The position numbers and the translations under genes were made by a program. The notes beneath the pieces were generated by a model, which saw only the letters and a list, made by a program, of their open reading frames with translations, ran no database searches and was not told where the DNA came from. From Brenneria rubrifaciens (GTDB lineage Bacteria > Pseudomonadota > Gammaproteobacteria > Enterobacterales > Enterobacteriaceae), in the NCBI RefSeq assembly GCF_005484945.1, contig NZ_CP034035.1, forward strand, positions 1,178,001 to 1,242,000: DNA of 64,000 nt. The letters are read 5' to 3'. How positions within the stretch are numbered: the first letter of the stretch is position 1; each line of letters starts with the position of its first letter. Shown here piece after piece: positions 49,386 through 58,916 of the stretch.

Positions 49386-49407
49386 GGAACGCCGCTTGCG
49401 GCGTTCC
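49386..49407. terminator. Stem-loop between convergent pgl and the LVIVD gene
   Basis: GGAACGCCG (49386-49394) pairs exactly with CGGCGTTCC (49399-49407) around CTTG. GC-rich, without a strong T-tract on either side. It sits in the 88-base gap of two converging genes and may end both transcripts. Confidence 0.6.
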
Positions 49408-49434
49408 GAAGCGCAAATCGTCAGGGATTGATGT

Positions 49435-50685
49435 TTAACCGCGATACTCTATGATCGACAGTCCGGCATTGTAGTCGGTGCTGTAGACAATGCCTTGCGC
49501 GTCGACAAATACATCGCAGGATTGAATCACCCGTGGTCTGCCGGGACGCTTATCCACCATTTTTTGCGGGGCGGCCGGCACCAGCGCGCCGGTTTCTTTC
49601 GGCCGATAGGGATTGCTGACGTCGTAGACCCGGACGCCTGCGTTCTGGTAGGTGGCGAAAATCAGCGATGAGCTGATAAAGCTGCCGGGTCGATTTTCGT
49701 GCAGGTTATGTGGGCCAAAGTGCGCGCCTTTTTTCACATAATCCGCTTCGATTGGTTGTGGGAAGGTTGAAATACTGACCGGGTTACTGGGGTCGCGAAT
49801 ATCAAAGACCCAGATCAGCTTTTCCCCGTCTTCCTGATTATCCAGCACGGCTTCATCCAGCACGATCAGCAGGTTGCGGTCAGGAAGCGGCAGCGCCGTA
49901 TGGGTTCCGCCGCCAAAAGGCGGACTCCAGTTACGATGACTGATAAGCCGAGGCCGGCTGCGATCGCTGACATCCAGTAGCGTCAGCCCGCCATCGCGCC
50001 AACTTCCGTAAGCGGTATCGCCGCTGATAATGGCATGATGCAGTGCGTAGCGTTTACCTTGCGGCCAATTGGCTTGTTCCCCGCCCGCGGCGTGCATACC
50101 GGGCAGCCAATAACGTCCGGCAACCTGCGGGCGTTGTGGGTCAGCCAGATCGATGGTCAGGAAAATGTAATCGCTGTAGCCATCCAGCAGGGCTGAGACA
50201 TAGGCCCAGCGCCCGCCGACGTACCAGATACGATGAATTCCAATTCCGTCCAAAGACAGGAAACTGATTTCACGTGGTTTATCCGGCGTGGAAATATCAA
50301 AAATGCGCAGCCCTGCGCTCCAGCCTCTTTCCTGTTGTCTGGTGCTAACCGTTTCCGCAATCGCACGGGTGTAATACACTTTTTCTTCGGCAAAGCTGGC
50401 ATCGGCAAACAAGTCCCTGGCATTGACGACCAATAACAGGTCGTCGTGCGTTTGCAGGTGTATGCTCCAGGTTCCGGGCGGTGCGGCGATAAACCCGGCG
50501 GGTTTCGGGTTTTTCGGATCGCGCACGTCGACGATCGATACGCCCTGTGAAACCATATGCCCGATATACGCATAGCCACGGTGGACCATAACCTGTACGC
50601 CATCGGGTCTGCCGCCCTGATCGCTGTGTCCGATTAGGCGCATATTGCGACTGTAATCAGGTGTTGGTAGGGGACTTGATGCCAT
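49435..50685 (-). CDS. LVIVD-repeat beta-propeller-like protein, function unknown
   Basis: 416 residues. Repeated segments such as GVSIVDVRDPKNPKPAGFI, GLRIFDISTPDKPREISF, GLTLLDVSDRSRPRLIS, IWVFDIRDPSNPVSI and GVRVYDVSNPYRPKETGAL are LVIVD repeats, which likely build a beta-propeller. No signal peptide is visible, so it is probably cytoplasmic. Start ATG 50685 has AGGAG five to six bases upstream; the GTG at 50691 has no room for one. It starts 11 bases after the binding-protein gene and should be co-transcribed. Its reaction is unknown; a role with the sugar bound by the neighbour is a guess. Confidence 0.8.
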   Translation of the reverse strand: MASSPLPTPDYSRNMRLIGHSDQGGRPDGVQVMVHRGYAYIGHMVSQGVSIVDVRDPKNPKPAGFIAAPPGTWSIHLQTHDDLLLVVNARDLFADASFAEEKVYYTRAIAETVSTRQQERGWSAGLRIFDISTPDKPREISFLSLDGIGIHRIWYVGGRWAYVSALLDGYSDYIFLTIDLADPQRPQVAGRYWLPGMHAAGGEQANWPQGKRYALHHAIISGDTAYGSWRDGGLTLLDVSDRSRPRLISHRNWSPPFGGGTHTALPLPDRNLLIVLDEAVLDNQEDGEKLIWVFDIRDPSNPVSISTFPQPIEADYVKKGAHFGPHNLHENRPGSFISSSLIFATYQNAGVRVYDVSNPYRPKETGALVPAAPQKMVDKRPGRPRVIQSCDVFVDAQGIVYSTDYNAGLSIIEYRG

Positions 50686-50696
50686 AAGCACTCCTG

Positions 50697-51773
50697 TTAC
50701 TTAGCCTGGTTTGCTGCCAGTGTAGCAAACCAGGGCGCAATAAAATCATCTGTCTGGCCCCAGCCGGGGATGATTTTGCTCAGACCGGCAACGTTTACCG
50801 GCCCCGGTTGGCTGGCTAACAGCGCTTGTGGAATGGCGGCTGCGCGGAATTCGTAAGTAGCCGGCGTCGGTTCCCCTGCAATTTTGTTGGCGACCAGACG
50901 CAGGTTCACTTTGCCAATCAGTTTGGGGTCCACCGCCACGCTCACTTTCCACGGGCTATTGGCTTCACGCATCAGTTGCAGATCCTGATTCGAAATATCG
51001 ATACTGTAGAGTTTGATTTCGCTACGGCCGTTTTCCTTTAATGCTTTATAGGCGCCCTGACTGAATGCATCCCATGTGCCCCAAATGGCATCGATTTTTC
51101 CTCTCGGATACTTGGCCAGCACCGCCCCGACTTTATTGGCGGTATCACCCTGAACGTCGGAAGAGACGGCGCCAATGGACTCCAGCTCTTTGATACCAGG
51201 GTTGGCTTTCAGTATTTGCTGATAGGCTGCCTGACGGCGCTCCATCGGCGGGAAACCGGCGACCCACAGTTTGATGATATTGGCTTTACCGTTGAAATCT
51301 TTGACCAGTTGACCGAACGACGCATTGGTCAGAGAGGCATCATCCTGTTGGGTCACGGTCACGCCAGGTATTTCACCCTTGACGGCGGTATCAAACACGG
51401 ATACCGCAATGCCGCTGTCGACGATACGTTTGATCAGCTCGGTAGAGTAGGGATCGCGACCCTGCGAAAGAATGATGCCGTCGTATTTCTGGCTGATGGC
51501 CTGATTAACGAAATCCTGGAAACGCGCGTCATCGCCATTACTCAGAAAGGTGCTGACTTTGAAGCCCAGCTTTTTTCCTTCCTCAATCACGCCGGAAACA
51601 AACTGCGTGGTGTTGTCATCGGAGCCCAGATTACGGATAAGCGCGATGCGCACCGATCCCTCATGCTGAGCCAGCGCTGCCGGAATCGGCGCAATAGCGG
51701 TACTCTGATTGGCGAATACCGGTAAGGCGTTAACCAGACTGAGCGCAAGCAGGGCGGGGGTAAATTTTTTCAT
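50697..51773 (-). CDS. Periplasmic sugar-type substrate-binding protein (RbsB/TorT-like)
   Basis: 358 residues, type I periplasmic binding protein (Peripla_BP_4 family). Signal peptide MKKFTPALLALSLVNALPVFA. Binding-fold blocks: VRIALIRNLGSDDNTTQFVSGVIEEGKKLGF, AISQKYDGIILSQGRDP and AIWGTWDAFSQGAYKAL. Such proteins feed ABC importers or sensor kinases, but no permease, ATPase or kinase gene adjoins it; only the LVIVD gene follows. Start 51773 chosen at the Met of the signal peptide; the frame is open seven residues upstream. Substrate unknown. Confidence 0.85.
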   Translation of the reverse strand: MKKFTPALLALSLVNALPVFANQSTAIAPIPAALAQHEGSVRIALIRNLGSDDNTTQFVSGVIEEGKKLGFKVSTFLSNGDDARFQDFVNQAISQKYDGIILSQGRDPYSTELIKRIVDSGIAVSVFDTAVKGEIPGVTVTQQDDASLTNASFGQLVKDFNGKANIIKLWVAGFPPMERRQAAYQQILKANPGIKELESIGAVSSDVQGDTANKVGAVLAKYPRGKIDAIWGTWDAFSQGAYKALKENGRSEIKLYSIDISNQDLQLMREANSPWKVSVAVDPKLIGKVNLRLVANKIAGEPTPATYEFRAAAIPQALLASQPGPVNVAGLSKIIPGWGQTDDFIAPWFATLAANQAK

Positions 51774-52011
51774 TATCAGCTCCATTGTGTTCAAGAAACA
51801 GAGGGTGTCTCAGTAATTGAATGTTGTGTCGGCGACAGCATGACTGAGTCGTTCAGGCTTGACGACTTTATAGCTGTCTTTATGTCTGGATGTCTATTTA
51901 AAAATGATAATGCATCATAACGGCTAAATGATCATCGCGGAATGGGGGGCGTTATGAATTTTGGGTTTAAGTTATAACGTTTGGTTCGCTGGAGGGCGTG
52001 AGCATCAGAAG
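51774..52011. promoter_or_regulatory. Region upstream of the binding-protein gene
   Basis: About 240 bases between metG and the divergently oriented upstream edge of the binding-protein gene. It should hold the promoter of that two-gene unit. A partial dyad ATGAT-N5-ATCAT (51904-51918) could be an operator. No gene is seen. Confidence 0.35.
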
Positions 52012-52033
52012 GATGCCCGCTGGCGCGGGCATC
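52012..52033 (-). terminator. Stem-loop after metG
   Basis: GATGCCCGC (52012-52020) pairs with GCGGGCATC (52025-52033) around TGGC, 56 bases past the metG stop. GC-rich; only a short T-run follows on the minus strand. Confidence 0.6.
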
Positions 52034-52088
52034 AAGGGACGTTACAGGTAGTGGAGTGAAAACAAACTACACTTCATGGCGGAAGGCA

Positions 52089-54116
52089 TTATTTGACCTG
52101 CATACCGGGCTGAGCGCCGCTGTCCGGGCTCAGCAGGAAAATGTCTTTACCGCCCGGGCCTGCCGCCATCACCATGCCTTCCGATATGCCAAAACGCATT
52201 TTGCGCGGCGCAAGGTTGGCGACCATCACTGTCAGACGGCCTTCAAGTTTGCCCGGATCAGGATACGCGCTGCGAATGCCGGAGAAAACCTGACGTGTCT
52301 CGCCGCCCAGATCCAGCGTCAGACGCAGCAGCTTATCCGAACCTTCAACCAACGCAGCCTGCTTGATCAGCGCGATACGCATATCCACTTTGTCAAAGTC
52401 GTCAAAGCCGATCGTCTCCTGCACCGGGTTGTCCGCCAGCGGCCCGGCAATGGCTTTGGTTTCGGTCATGTCTTCTTTGGACGCCTCGACCATGGCAGTG
52501 ACTTTATCCAGATCGATGCGGCTGAAGAGCGCCTTGAAGGTGTTGACCTGATGGCCGAGCAATGGCGTGCCGATCTCATCCCAGCACAATGTTTTGTTCA
52601 GGAAGGCTTCCGCCCGTTCCGCCAGCGCAGGCAGTACCGGTTTCAGGTAAGTCATCAGTACCCGGAACAGGTTAATGCCCATTGAGCAGATGGCCTGCAA
52701 CTCGGCGTCACGGCCTGCTTCCTTCGCCACAACCCACGGCGCCTGCTCATCCACATAGCGGTTTGCCAGATCGGACAGCGCCATAATTTCACGTATAGCC
52801 CGGCCGGATTCGCGGTTGCCGTATGCTTCGGCAATACTCTCCGCAGCGTCGGTGAAGGTTTGGTACAGGGCCGTGTCAGCCAGCGTATCCGCCAGCCTGC
52901 CTTCGAAACGTTTGCTGATGAATCCGGCGTTGCGTGATGCGAGATTTACCAGCTTATTCACGATATCGGCATTCACGCGCTGAACGAAGTCTTCCAGGTT
53001 GAGGTCGATATCGTCGATGCGGGAAGAGAGTTTTGCGGCGTAATAATAGCGCAGACAGTCCGCATCCAGATGTTGCAGATAAGTTCCGGCTTTGATAAAT
53101 GTGCCGCGCGACTTGGACATTTTGGCGCCGTTGACCGTTACATAGCCGTGTACAAACAGGTTGGTGGGTTTACGGAAATGGCTGCCTTGCAGCATGGCCG
53201 GCCAGAACAGACTGTGGAAATAGACAATGTCTTTACCGATAAAATGATACAAGTCGGCAGTGGAATCTTTGTTCCAAAATTCATCAAAGCTCAGATCGCC
53301 GCGTTTGTCGCACAGATTTTTGAATGAGCCCATGTAGCCAATTGGCGCATCCAGCCAGACGTAGAAATATTTACCCGGCGCGTCGGGAATTTCAAAACCA
53401 AAGTAAGGCGCATCGCGGGTGATATCCCACTGTTGCAGGCCGGCGTCAAACCACTCCTGCATCTTGTTGGCGACCTGCTCCTGCAAGGCGCCTGAACGAG
53501 TCCAGGTTTGCAGCATTTCGCTAAAGGCCGGTAAATCGAAAAAGAAGTGCTCAGATTCGCGCATTACCGGCGTTGCGCCGGACACCGCCGATTTGGGATC
53601 GATCAACTCGGTGGGGCTGTAGGTGGCGCCGCAGACTTCGCAGTTATCGCCGTACTGATCGGCCGCTTTACATTTCGGACAGGCGCCTTTCACGAAACGG
53701 TCCGGCAGAAACATGCCTTTTTCCGGATCATAAAGCTGAGAGATGGTGCGGGTTTTAATAAAACCGTTCTCTTTAAGACGGCGGTAGATCAGCCCGGACA
53801 GTTCGCGGTTCTCTTCACTGTGCGTTGAGTGATAGTTGTCATAACTAATATTGAAACCGGCGAAGTCCTGCTGATGTTCCTCACTCATTGCCGCAATCAT
53901 TTGCTCCGGCGCTATCCCCATCTGCTGAGCTTTCAGCATGATCGGCGTGCCGTGGGCATCGTCCGCACAGATAAAATGAACCTGGTTGCCGCGCATTCGC
54001 TGGTAACGAACCCAGATATCCGCCTGAATGTGTTCAAGCATATGACCGAGGTGGATCGAACCGTTAGCGTAAGGCAGTGCGCACGTCACCAATATTTTCT
54101 TTGCGACTTGAGTCAT
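52089..54116 (-). CDS. metG: Methionyl-tRNA synthetase
   Basis: Charges tRNA-Met. 675 residues (E. coli 677). Class I signatures: HLGH in [20 protein letters not shown] near the start and KMSKS in [12 protein letters not shown] Zn-binding knuckle [18 protein letters not shown] lies near 145-160. The C-terminal part from about 570 is the tRNA-binding dimerisation domain ([27 protein letters not shown]). Divergent from apbC, as metG and mrp are in E. coli. Confidence 0.97.
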   Translation of the reverse strand: MTQVAKKILVTCALPYANGSIHLGHMLEHIQADIWVRYQRMRGNQVHFICADDAHGTPIMLKAQQMGIAPEQMIAAMSEEHQQDFAGFNISYDNYHSTHSEENRELSGLIYRRLKENGFIKTRTISQLYDPEKGMFLPDRFVKGACPKCKAADQYGDNCEVCGATYSPTELIDPKSAVSGATPVMRESEHFFFDLPAFSEMLQTWTRSGALQEQVANKMQEWFDAGLQQWDITRDAPYFGFEIPDAPGKYFYVWLDAPIGYMGSFKNLCDKRGDLSFDEFWNKDSTADLYHFIGKDIVYFHSLFWPAMLQGSHFRKPTNLFVHGYVTVNGAKMSKSRGTFIKAGTYLQHLDADCLRYYYAAKLSSRIDDIDLNLEDFVQRVNADIVNKLVNLASRNAGFISKRFEGRLADTLADTALYQTFTDAAESIAEAYGNRESGRAIREIMALSDLANRYVDEQAPWVVAKEAGRDAELQAICSMGINLFRVLMTYLKPVLPALAERAEAFLNKTLCWDEIGTPLLGHQVNTFKALFSRIDLDKVTAMVEASKEDMTETKAIAGPLADNPVQETIGFDDFDKVDMRIALIKQAALVEGSDKLLRLTLDLGGETRQVFSGIRSAYPDPGKLEGRLTVMVANLAPRKMRFGISEGMVMAAGPGGKDIFLLSPDSGAQPGMQVK

Positions 54117-54325
54117 AAGGAACTTGCTTTCTTTTGTGATAGAGGGGAGTCGATGTTAACCGATAGCGGCTTGTGGCGTAAACCGCTGCCTTGAGTTAAA
54201 CCTGTTCTGCCTGTCATTGACGTTCGCCATCAGGGTTTTTCACCGCGAAGGGCGCCAGTGTGGTGTCCTTCTGATATGCTGTAACGGTTTTTATCGGTTA
54301 ATAATCAGAATTTCAAGGAGCCGGA

Positions 54326-55435
54326 ATGAACTCTACACGTCCCGAACAGACTCCTGAAGCATGGCGAGCCATGGTCAACGGGGTTCTTTCTACTTTTCAG
54401 CACCCGACACTGAAAAACAATCTGACGACCCTGAATGCGCTGCACCATTGCGCGTTGCTGGATAATGTGCTGCACATTGAATTGACCATGCCGTTTGTCT
54501 GGCTCAGCGGATTGGAGACATTAAAAGAGACGGTCAGCGCGGAACTACTGAAGCTGTCTGGCGCGAAAGCCATCGAGTGGCGTCTGACGCACAATATCGC
54601 CACGCTACGCCGGGTGAACGATCAGGCCGGCGTGAATGGGGTGAAAAACATTATTGCGGTCAGCTCCGGCAAAGGGGGCGTCGGTAAGTCCAGCACCGCG
54701 GTGAATATGGCGCTGGCGTTGGCGGCGGAAGGAGCCAGCGTCGGTATTCTGGATGCCGATATCTATGGGCCGTCGATTCCGACCATGCTGGGGGCGGCGA
54801 GCGAGCGTCCCACCTCGCCGGACGGCCAGCATATGGCGCCGATTGTCGCCCATGGTCTGGCGACCAACTCGATTGGTTATCTGGTGACGGATGACAATGC
54901 CATGGTGTGGCGCGGGCCGATGGCCAGCAAAGCGCTGCTGCAATTGTTGCAGGATACGCTCTGGCCGGATCTGGATTATCTGGTGCTGGATATGCCGCCG
55001 GGAACCGGCGATATCCAGTTGACGCTGGCGCAGAATATTCCTGTCACCGGCGCGGTAGTGGTGACCACGCCACAGGACATCGCATTAATGGATGCCATGA
55101 AAGGCATTGCGATGTTTGAGAAAGTCAGCGTGCCGGTACTGGGTATCGTAGAGAACATGAGCGTCCATATTTGCAGCAACTGCGGTTATCTGGAACCGAT
55201 CTTCGGCACCGGCGGCGCAGAGATGCTGGCGGAAAAATACCATTGCGCCTTGCTGGGACAACTGCCGTTGCATATTTCGCTGCGTGAAGATCTGGATCGT
55301 GGCGAACCGACGGTAGTCAGCCATCCTGACAGCGAATTCACCTCGTTATACCGTGAGCTGGCAGGGCAGGTTGCCGCACAGCTTTACTGGCAAGGGCAAG
55401 TCATTCCTACCGAAATTTCTTTCCGCGCCGTGTAA
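54326..55435 (+). CDS. apbC: Iron-sulfur cluster carrier protein ApbC (Mrp)
   Basis: Scaffold/carrier P-loop ATPase for Fe-S cluster delivery. 369 residues as in E. coli. N-terminal MIP18-like domain (about 1-95), then a deviant Walker A SSGKGGVGKSS (about 112-122), DADIYGPSIP, and the CxxC cluster motif in HICSNCGYLEPIFG. Ribosome site AAGGAG. Followed by a 250-base spacer before udk with no obvious signals. Confidence 0.95.
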   Translation: MNSTRPEQTPEAWRAMVNGVLSTFQHPTLKNNLTTLNALHHCALLDNVLHIELTMPFVWLSGLETLKETVSAELLKLSGAKAIEWRLTHNIATLRRVNDQAGVNGVKNIIAVSSGKGGVGKSSTAVNMALALAAEGASVGILDADIYGPSIPTMLGAASERPTSPDGQHMAPIVAHGLATNSIGYLVTDDNAMVWRGPMASKALLQLLQDTLWPDLDYLVLDMPPGTGDIQLTLAQNIPVTGAVVVTTPQDIALMDAMKGIAMFEKVSVPVLGIVENMSVHICSNCGYLEPIFGTGGAEMLAEKYHCALLGQLPLHISLREDLDRGEPTVVSHPDSEFTSLYRELAGQVAAQLYWQGQVIPTEISFRAV

Positions 55436-55685
55436 TTTCACGTCACGCGCGGGTAAGTGAGGCGGCGAGCGTCGGTTTCTCATCGCCGCCTCCGTTTCTT
55501 GTCTCGCTAACCGTTTGGCTGGAGAGTATTCATACTAAATCGATCTTTGCCGCGCGCAGTTCAGTGCGGCAAGGTTTCGGGGGTTGAAAGGCTGGCGCCA
55601 ACCGCGCTAACTCCCTATAATTGCGCAGCAAAGCGCCGGTTGACGCGCTCCCTTTCTTTTATCATTAATCAGGTCGTTAATTACT

Positions 55686-56327
55686 ATGACTGAGCAGTCT
55701 CACCAGTGTGTCATCATCGGGATATCGGGGGCCTCGGCTTCCGGCAAAAGTCTTATTTCCAGTACGTTATACCGCGAATTGCGCGATCAGGTTGGTGACG
55801 AACATATTGGTGTGATACCTGAAGACAGCTACTACAAAGATCAAAGCCATCTGACCATGGAAGAGCGGATCAAAACCAATTACGACCATCCGAGTTCGAT
55901 GGATCACAGCCTGCTGCTGACGCATTTGCAAATGCTGAAAGCGGGGCAGGCGATTGAACTTCCTCTCTATAGTTACGTTGAGCACACCCGCAAGCAGGAA
56001 ACGGTGCATCTTGCGCCGAAGAAAGTGATTATCCTCGAAGGCATTCTATTGTTGACGGACGCCCGTCTGCGCGAGGAGATGAATTTTTCTATTTTCGTCG
56101 ATACCCCGCTGGATATCTGCCTGCTGCGGCGCATGCGCCGCGATGTTAACGAACGCGGTCGTTCGATGGATTCGGTGATGGAGCAGTACCAGAAAACGGT
56201 GCGTCCCATGTTTTTGCAATTCATCGAACCCTCAAAGCAATACGCCGATATCATCGTTCCCCGCGGTGGCAAAAACCGCATCGCGATTGATATTTTGAAA
56301 GCCAAGCTAAGCCAATTCTTTGAATAA
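55686..56327 (+). CDS. udk: Uridine kinase
   Basis: Phosphorylates uridine and cytidine with GTP or ATP in pyrimidine salvage. 213 residues as in E. coli. P-loop [11 protein letters not shown] at about 13-23; [15 protein letters not shown] and [10 protein letters not shown] bind the nucleoside; [17 protein letters not shown] forms the lid. First of the udk-dcd-asmA series, same order as in E. coli. Confidence 0.96.
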   Translation: MTEQSHQCVIIGISGASASGKSLISSTLYRELRDQVGDEHIGVIPEDSYYKDQSHLTMEERIKTNYDHPSSMDHSLLLTHLQMLKAGQAIELPLYSYVEHTRKQETVHLAPKKVIILEGILLLTDARLREEMNFSIFVDTPLDICLLRRMRRDVNERGRSMDSVMEQYQKTVRPMFLQFIEPSKQYADIIVPRGGKNRIAIDILKAKLSQFFE

Positions 56328-56387
56328 GCCGATGCGTTGAGTGACTGACGGGGACTTTCCCCCTGCCGTGTCGAATGGAGAAAAAAG

Positions 56388-56969
56388 ATGAGACTGTGTG
56401 ATCGTGACATTGAAGCCTGGCTGGATGATGGCCGGCTGGTGATTACCCCCCGCCCGCCGACAGAAAGAATTAACGGCGCGACTGTCGATGTCCGTTTGGG
56501 CAATCAGTTTCGGGTTTTCAGCGGTCATACTGCGGCCTATATCGACCTCAGCGGTCCGAAGGATGAAGTCAGCTCGGCGTTGGATCGCGTAATGAGCGAT
56601 GAGATTATTTTACCGGAAGGGGAAGCCTTTTTTCTGCATCCGGGAGAACTGGCGCTGGCGGTGACGTTCGAGTCGGTAACCCTGCCGGATAACCTGGTGG
56701 GATGGCTGGATGGTCGCTCTTCGCTGGCGCGTTTGGGATTGATGGTCCATGTGACTGCGCACCGCATTGATCCCGGTTGGCAAGGAAGAATCGTGCTGGA
56801 GTTCTATAATTCAGGTAAGTTGCCGCTGGCGCTGCGCCCTGGAATGATGATCGGCGCGCTGAGTTTCGAGCCGTTATCCGGCCCGGCAGCGCGTCCCTAT
56901 AACCGGCGGCAAGATGCTAAATATAAAGATCAGCAAGGTGCCGTGGCGAGCCGGATAGATAAAGACTAA
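56388..56969 (+). CDS. dcd: dCTP deaminase
   Basis: Deaminates dCTP to dUTP, the main source of dTTP precursors. 193 residues as in E. coli. Starts [24 protein letters not shown]; the trimer active-site block [38 protein letters not shown] carries the conserved Ser, Arg and Glu. GGAGAAAAAAG ribosome site. Probably in one unit with udk and asmA. Confidence 0.96.
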   Translation: MRLCDRDIEAWLDDGRLVITPRPPTERINGATVDVRLGNQFRVFSGHTAAYIDLSGPKDEVSSALDRVMSDEIILPEGEAFFLHPGELALAVTFESVTLPDNLVGWLDGRSSLARLGLMVHVTAHRIDPGWQGRIVLEFYNSGKLPLALRPGMMIGALSFEPLSGPAARPYNRRQDAKYKDQQGAVASRIDKD

Positions 56970-57060
56970 TTACCCGCGGTCTGGTGCGGACTCATTGATT
57001 TTGACCTGTATCCCAGTGTGTAAATGATTGAGGATAAACGCGTATGACAATGAGGATGGC

Positions 57061-58893
57061 ATGAGAAGATTTCTGACAACACTGGCAATTTTGCTTGTAG
57101 TGCTGGTGGCAGGAATGACAGCGCTGGTGGTGCTGGTGAATCCCAATGATTTTCGCGCTTATATGATAAAACAGGTCGAGGATCGCAGCGGCTATCGTCT
57201 CCAACTGGATGGCGAGTTGCGCTGGCACGTTTGGCCGCAGTTGAGCATTCTGTCCGGCGGAATGTCGCTAAGCGCGCCCGGTTCGACGGCGCCGGTAGTC
57301 AGCGCGGAAAATATGCGGCTTGATGTACAGCTCTTACCGCTGCTGTCCCACAAGCTTGCGGTTAAGCAGGTTATGCTGAAAGGCGCCGTCATCCAACTGA
57401 CGCCGGCGAGTGAAGCGAAGCAACCCGGCAGCGCTCCCATTGCGCCCGCGGGATCGCCGGCCCCCACCCAAGGGCGGGGCTGGCGATTTGATATTGAACG
57501 GTTGAAAGTAGCGGACAGTCTGCTGGTGCTGCAACCCAGTAATGACGAACAGATCAACATTCGCGATATCAACTTGTTGATGGAGCAGGACGATAACCGT
57601 CAGGTGAGTATTACCTTATCCAGCCGGATCAATCGCGATCAACGCGATGTCGCCATTTCCCTGTCTGCCGATATGGATATGCAACACTTCCCGCAGCAGA
57701 TCAACGCCAAAATCAACACGCTGGATTACCGGATTCAGGGCGCAGGTATTCCCGAAAGCGGGATTAGCGGCAGCGGCAGTTTGCAGGCCAGCTATCAGCA
57801 ACTGCCTGAAAAAGTCACCGTCAGCCAGTTGGCGCTGAGCGCCAATGAGAGTCAGCTAACGGGAAGCGGCAGTGCCACGTTTGGCGAACATCCCGATTAT
57901 GTGCTGGATCTGAAATCCGGCAAACTGGATTTGGACGCGTTGCTCGGCATGAAACCCGGCGCAGTGAAAGGCGCGCCAGCCGTTCAGGTCAAGGCAAGCA
58001 AACCGGTGATTTCCGCCGAGACGCCGTCATCGGGTGTGCAAGAGGACCTGCTGGGATTTACCGGCCGCGTGTCCTTACAGGCTGAGACGATCGTCTACCG
58101 TGGACTTGATATCAGCCAGTTTATTCTTCAGGCGACCAATCAGCATGGCGTGCTGAACATCGCCACGCTGAGCGGCAAACTGGGAGAGGGAAATTTCTCC
58201 TTTCCCGGAAAGATAGACGGCAGCGCTTCCCCGGCGATCACTTTTCAACCAGAACTTAAGAATATTGATATTGCTAAACTCACGGCCGCGTTTGCTTTGC
58301 CCCAGAGCCTGAGCGGTACGTTTTCGCTGAACGGCCAGTTTGCCGGCAATGCGTTCAGCCTGCCGGCGATGATCCGGCAGTGGCAGGGAAAGGCGGCCCT
58401 GAAAGCCAGCAATCTGCGTTTACAGGGAATGAATATTCAGCAAATGGTGCAGATGGCCGTCGCGCGCAACAATGTGGATGTACGTGGGCAGGAACGCTAT
58501 GAACGTTATACCGAAGTACGGCAGTTGGCGGGAAATGTGCAGCTTCGTGCCGGCAAATTGACAATCGATGACCTGAACGGGACTTCTGAATTGCTGGCGT
58601 TGACCGGATCTGGGCAGGTAGACCTCATTGCCAGAACCTGCGATACCCATATGAACGTACGGATCACTGACGGTTGGCAAGGCGATAAACAGTTAGTCAG
58701 CATACTGCAAAATACGGCGGTTCCGTTACGGATTTATGGTTCGTGGGACAATTTGAATTATCAGTTACAAGTCGATCAATTGCTGCGTAAACGCCTGCAA
58801 AACGAACTTAAAAGACGCTTGAATGACTGGGCCAATAAAAATCAGGAAAGCCAGAAAGGTAAGGACTTGAAACAATTCCTCGATCGTCTCTAA
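57061..58893 (+). CDS. asmA: AsmA family envelope protein
   Basis: Inner-membrane-anchored periplasmic protein of the AsmA/TamB group, linked in E. coli to outer-membrane assembly and lipid traffic. 610 residues (E. coli 617). One N-terminal transmembrane segment (about 5-25: FLTTLAILLVVLVAGMTALVVLV) followed by NPNDFRAYMIKQVEDRSGYRLQLDGELRW, the AsmA signature. A Pro/Ala/Gly-rich linker at about 120-138. Start 57061 gives the family N-terminus; an upstream in-frame ATG adds 11 residues. Convergent with yegH. Confidence 0.93.
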   Translation: MRRFLTTLAILLVVLVAGMTALVVLVNPNDFRAYMIKQVEDRSGYRLQLDGELRWHVWPQLSILSGGMSLSAPGSTAPVVSAENMRLDVQLLPLLSHKLAVKQVMLKGAVIQLTPASEAKQPGSAPIAPAGSPAPTQGRGWRFDIERLKVADSLLVLQPSNDEQINIRDINLLMEQDDNRQVSITLSSRINRDQRDVAISLSADMDMQHFPQQINAKINTLDYRIQGAGIPESGISGSGSLQASYQQLPEKVTVSQLALSANESQLTGSGSATFGEHPDYVLDLKSGKLDLDALLGMKPGAVKGAPAVQVKASKPVISAETPSSGVQEDLLGFTGRVSLQAETIVYRGLDISQFILQATNQHGVLNIATLSGKLGEGNFSFPGKIDGSASPAITFQPELKNIDIAKLTAAFALPQSLSGTFSLNGQFAGNAFSLPAMIRQWQGKAALKASNLRLQGMNIQQMVQMAVARNNVDVRGQERYERYTEVRQLAGNVQLRAGKLTIDDLNGTSELLALTGSGQVDLIARTCDTHMNVRITDGWQGDKQLVSILQNTAVPLRIYGSWDNLNYQLQVDQLLRKRLQNELKRRLNDWANKNQESQKGKDLKQFLDRL

Positions 58894-58916
58894 CCGCGTC
58901 TTGAGTGACGGCGCTG

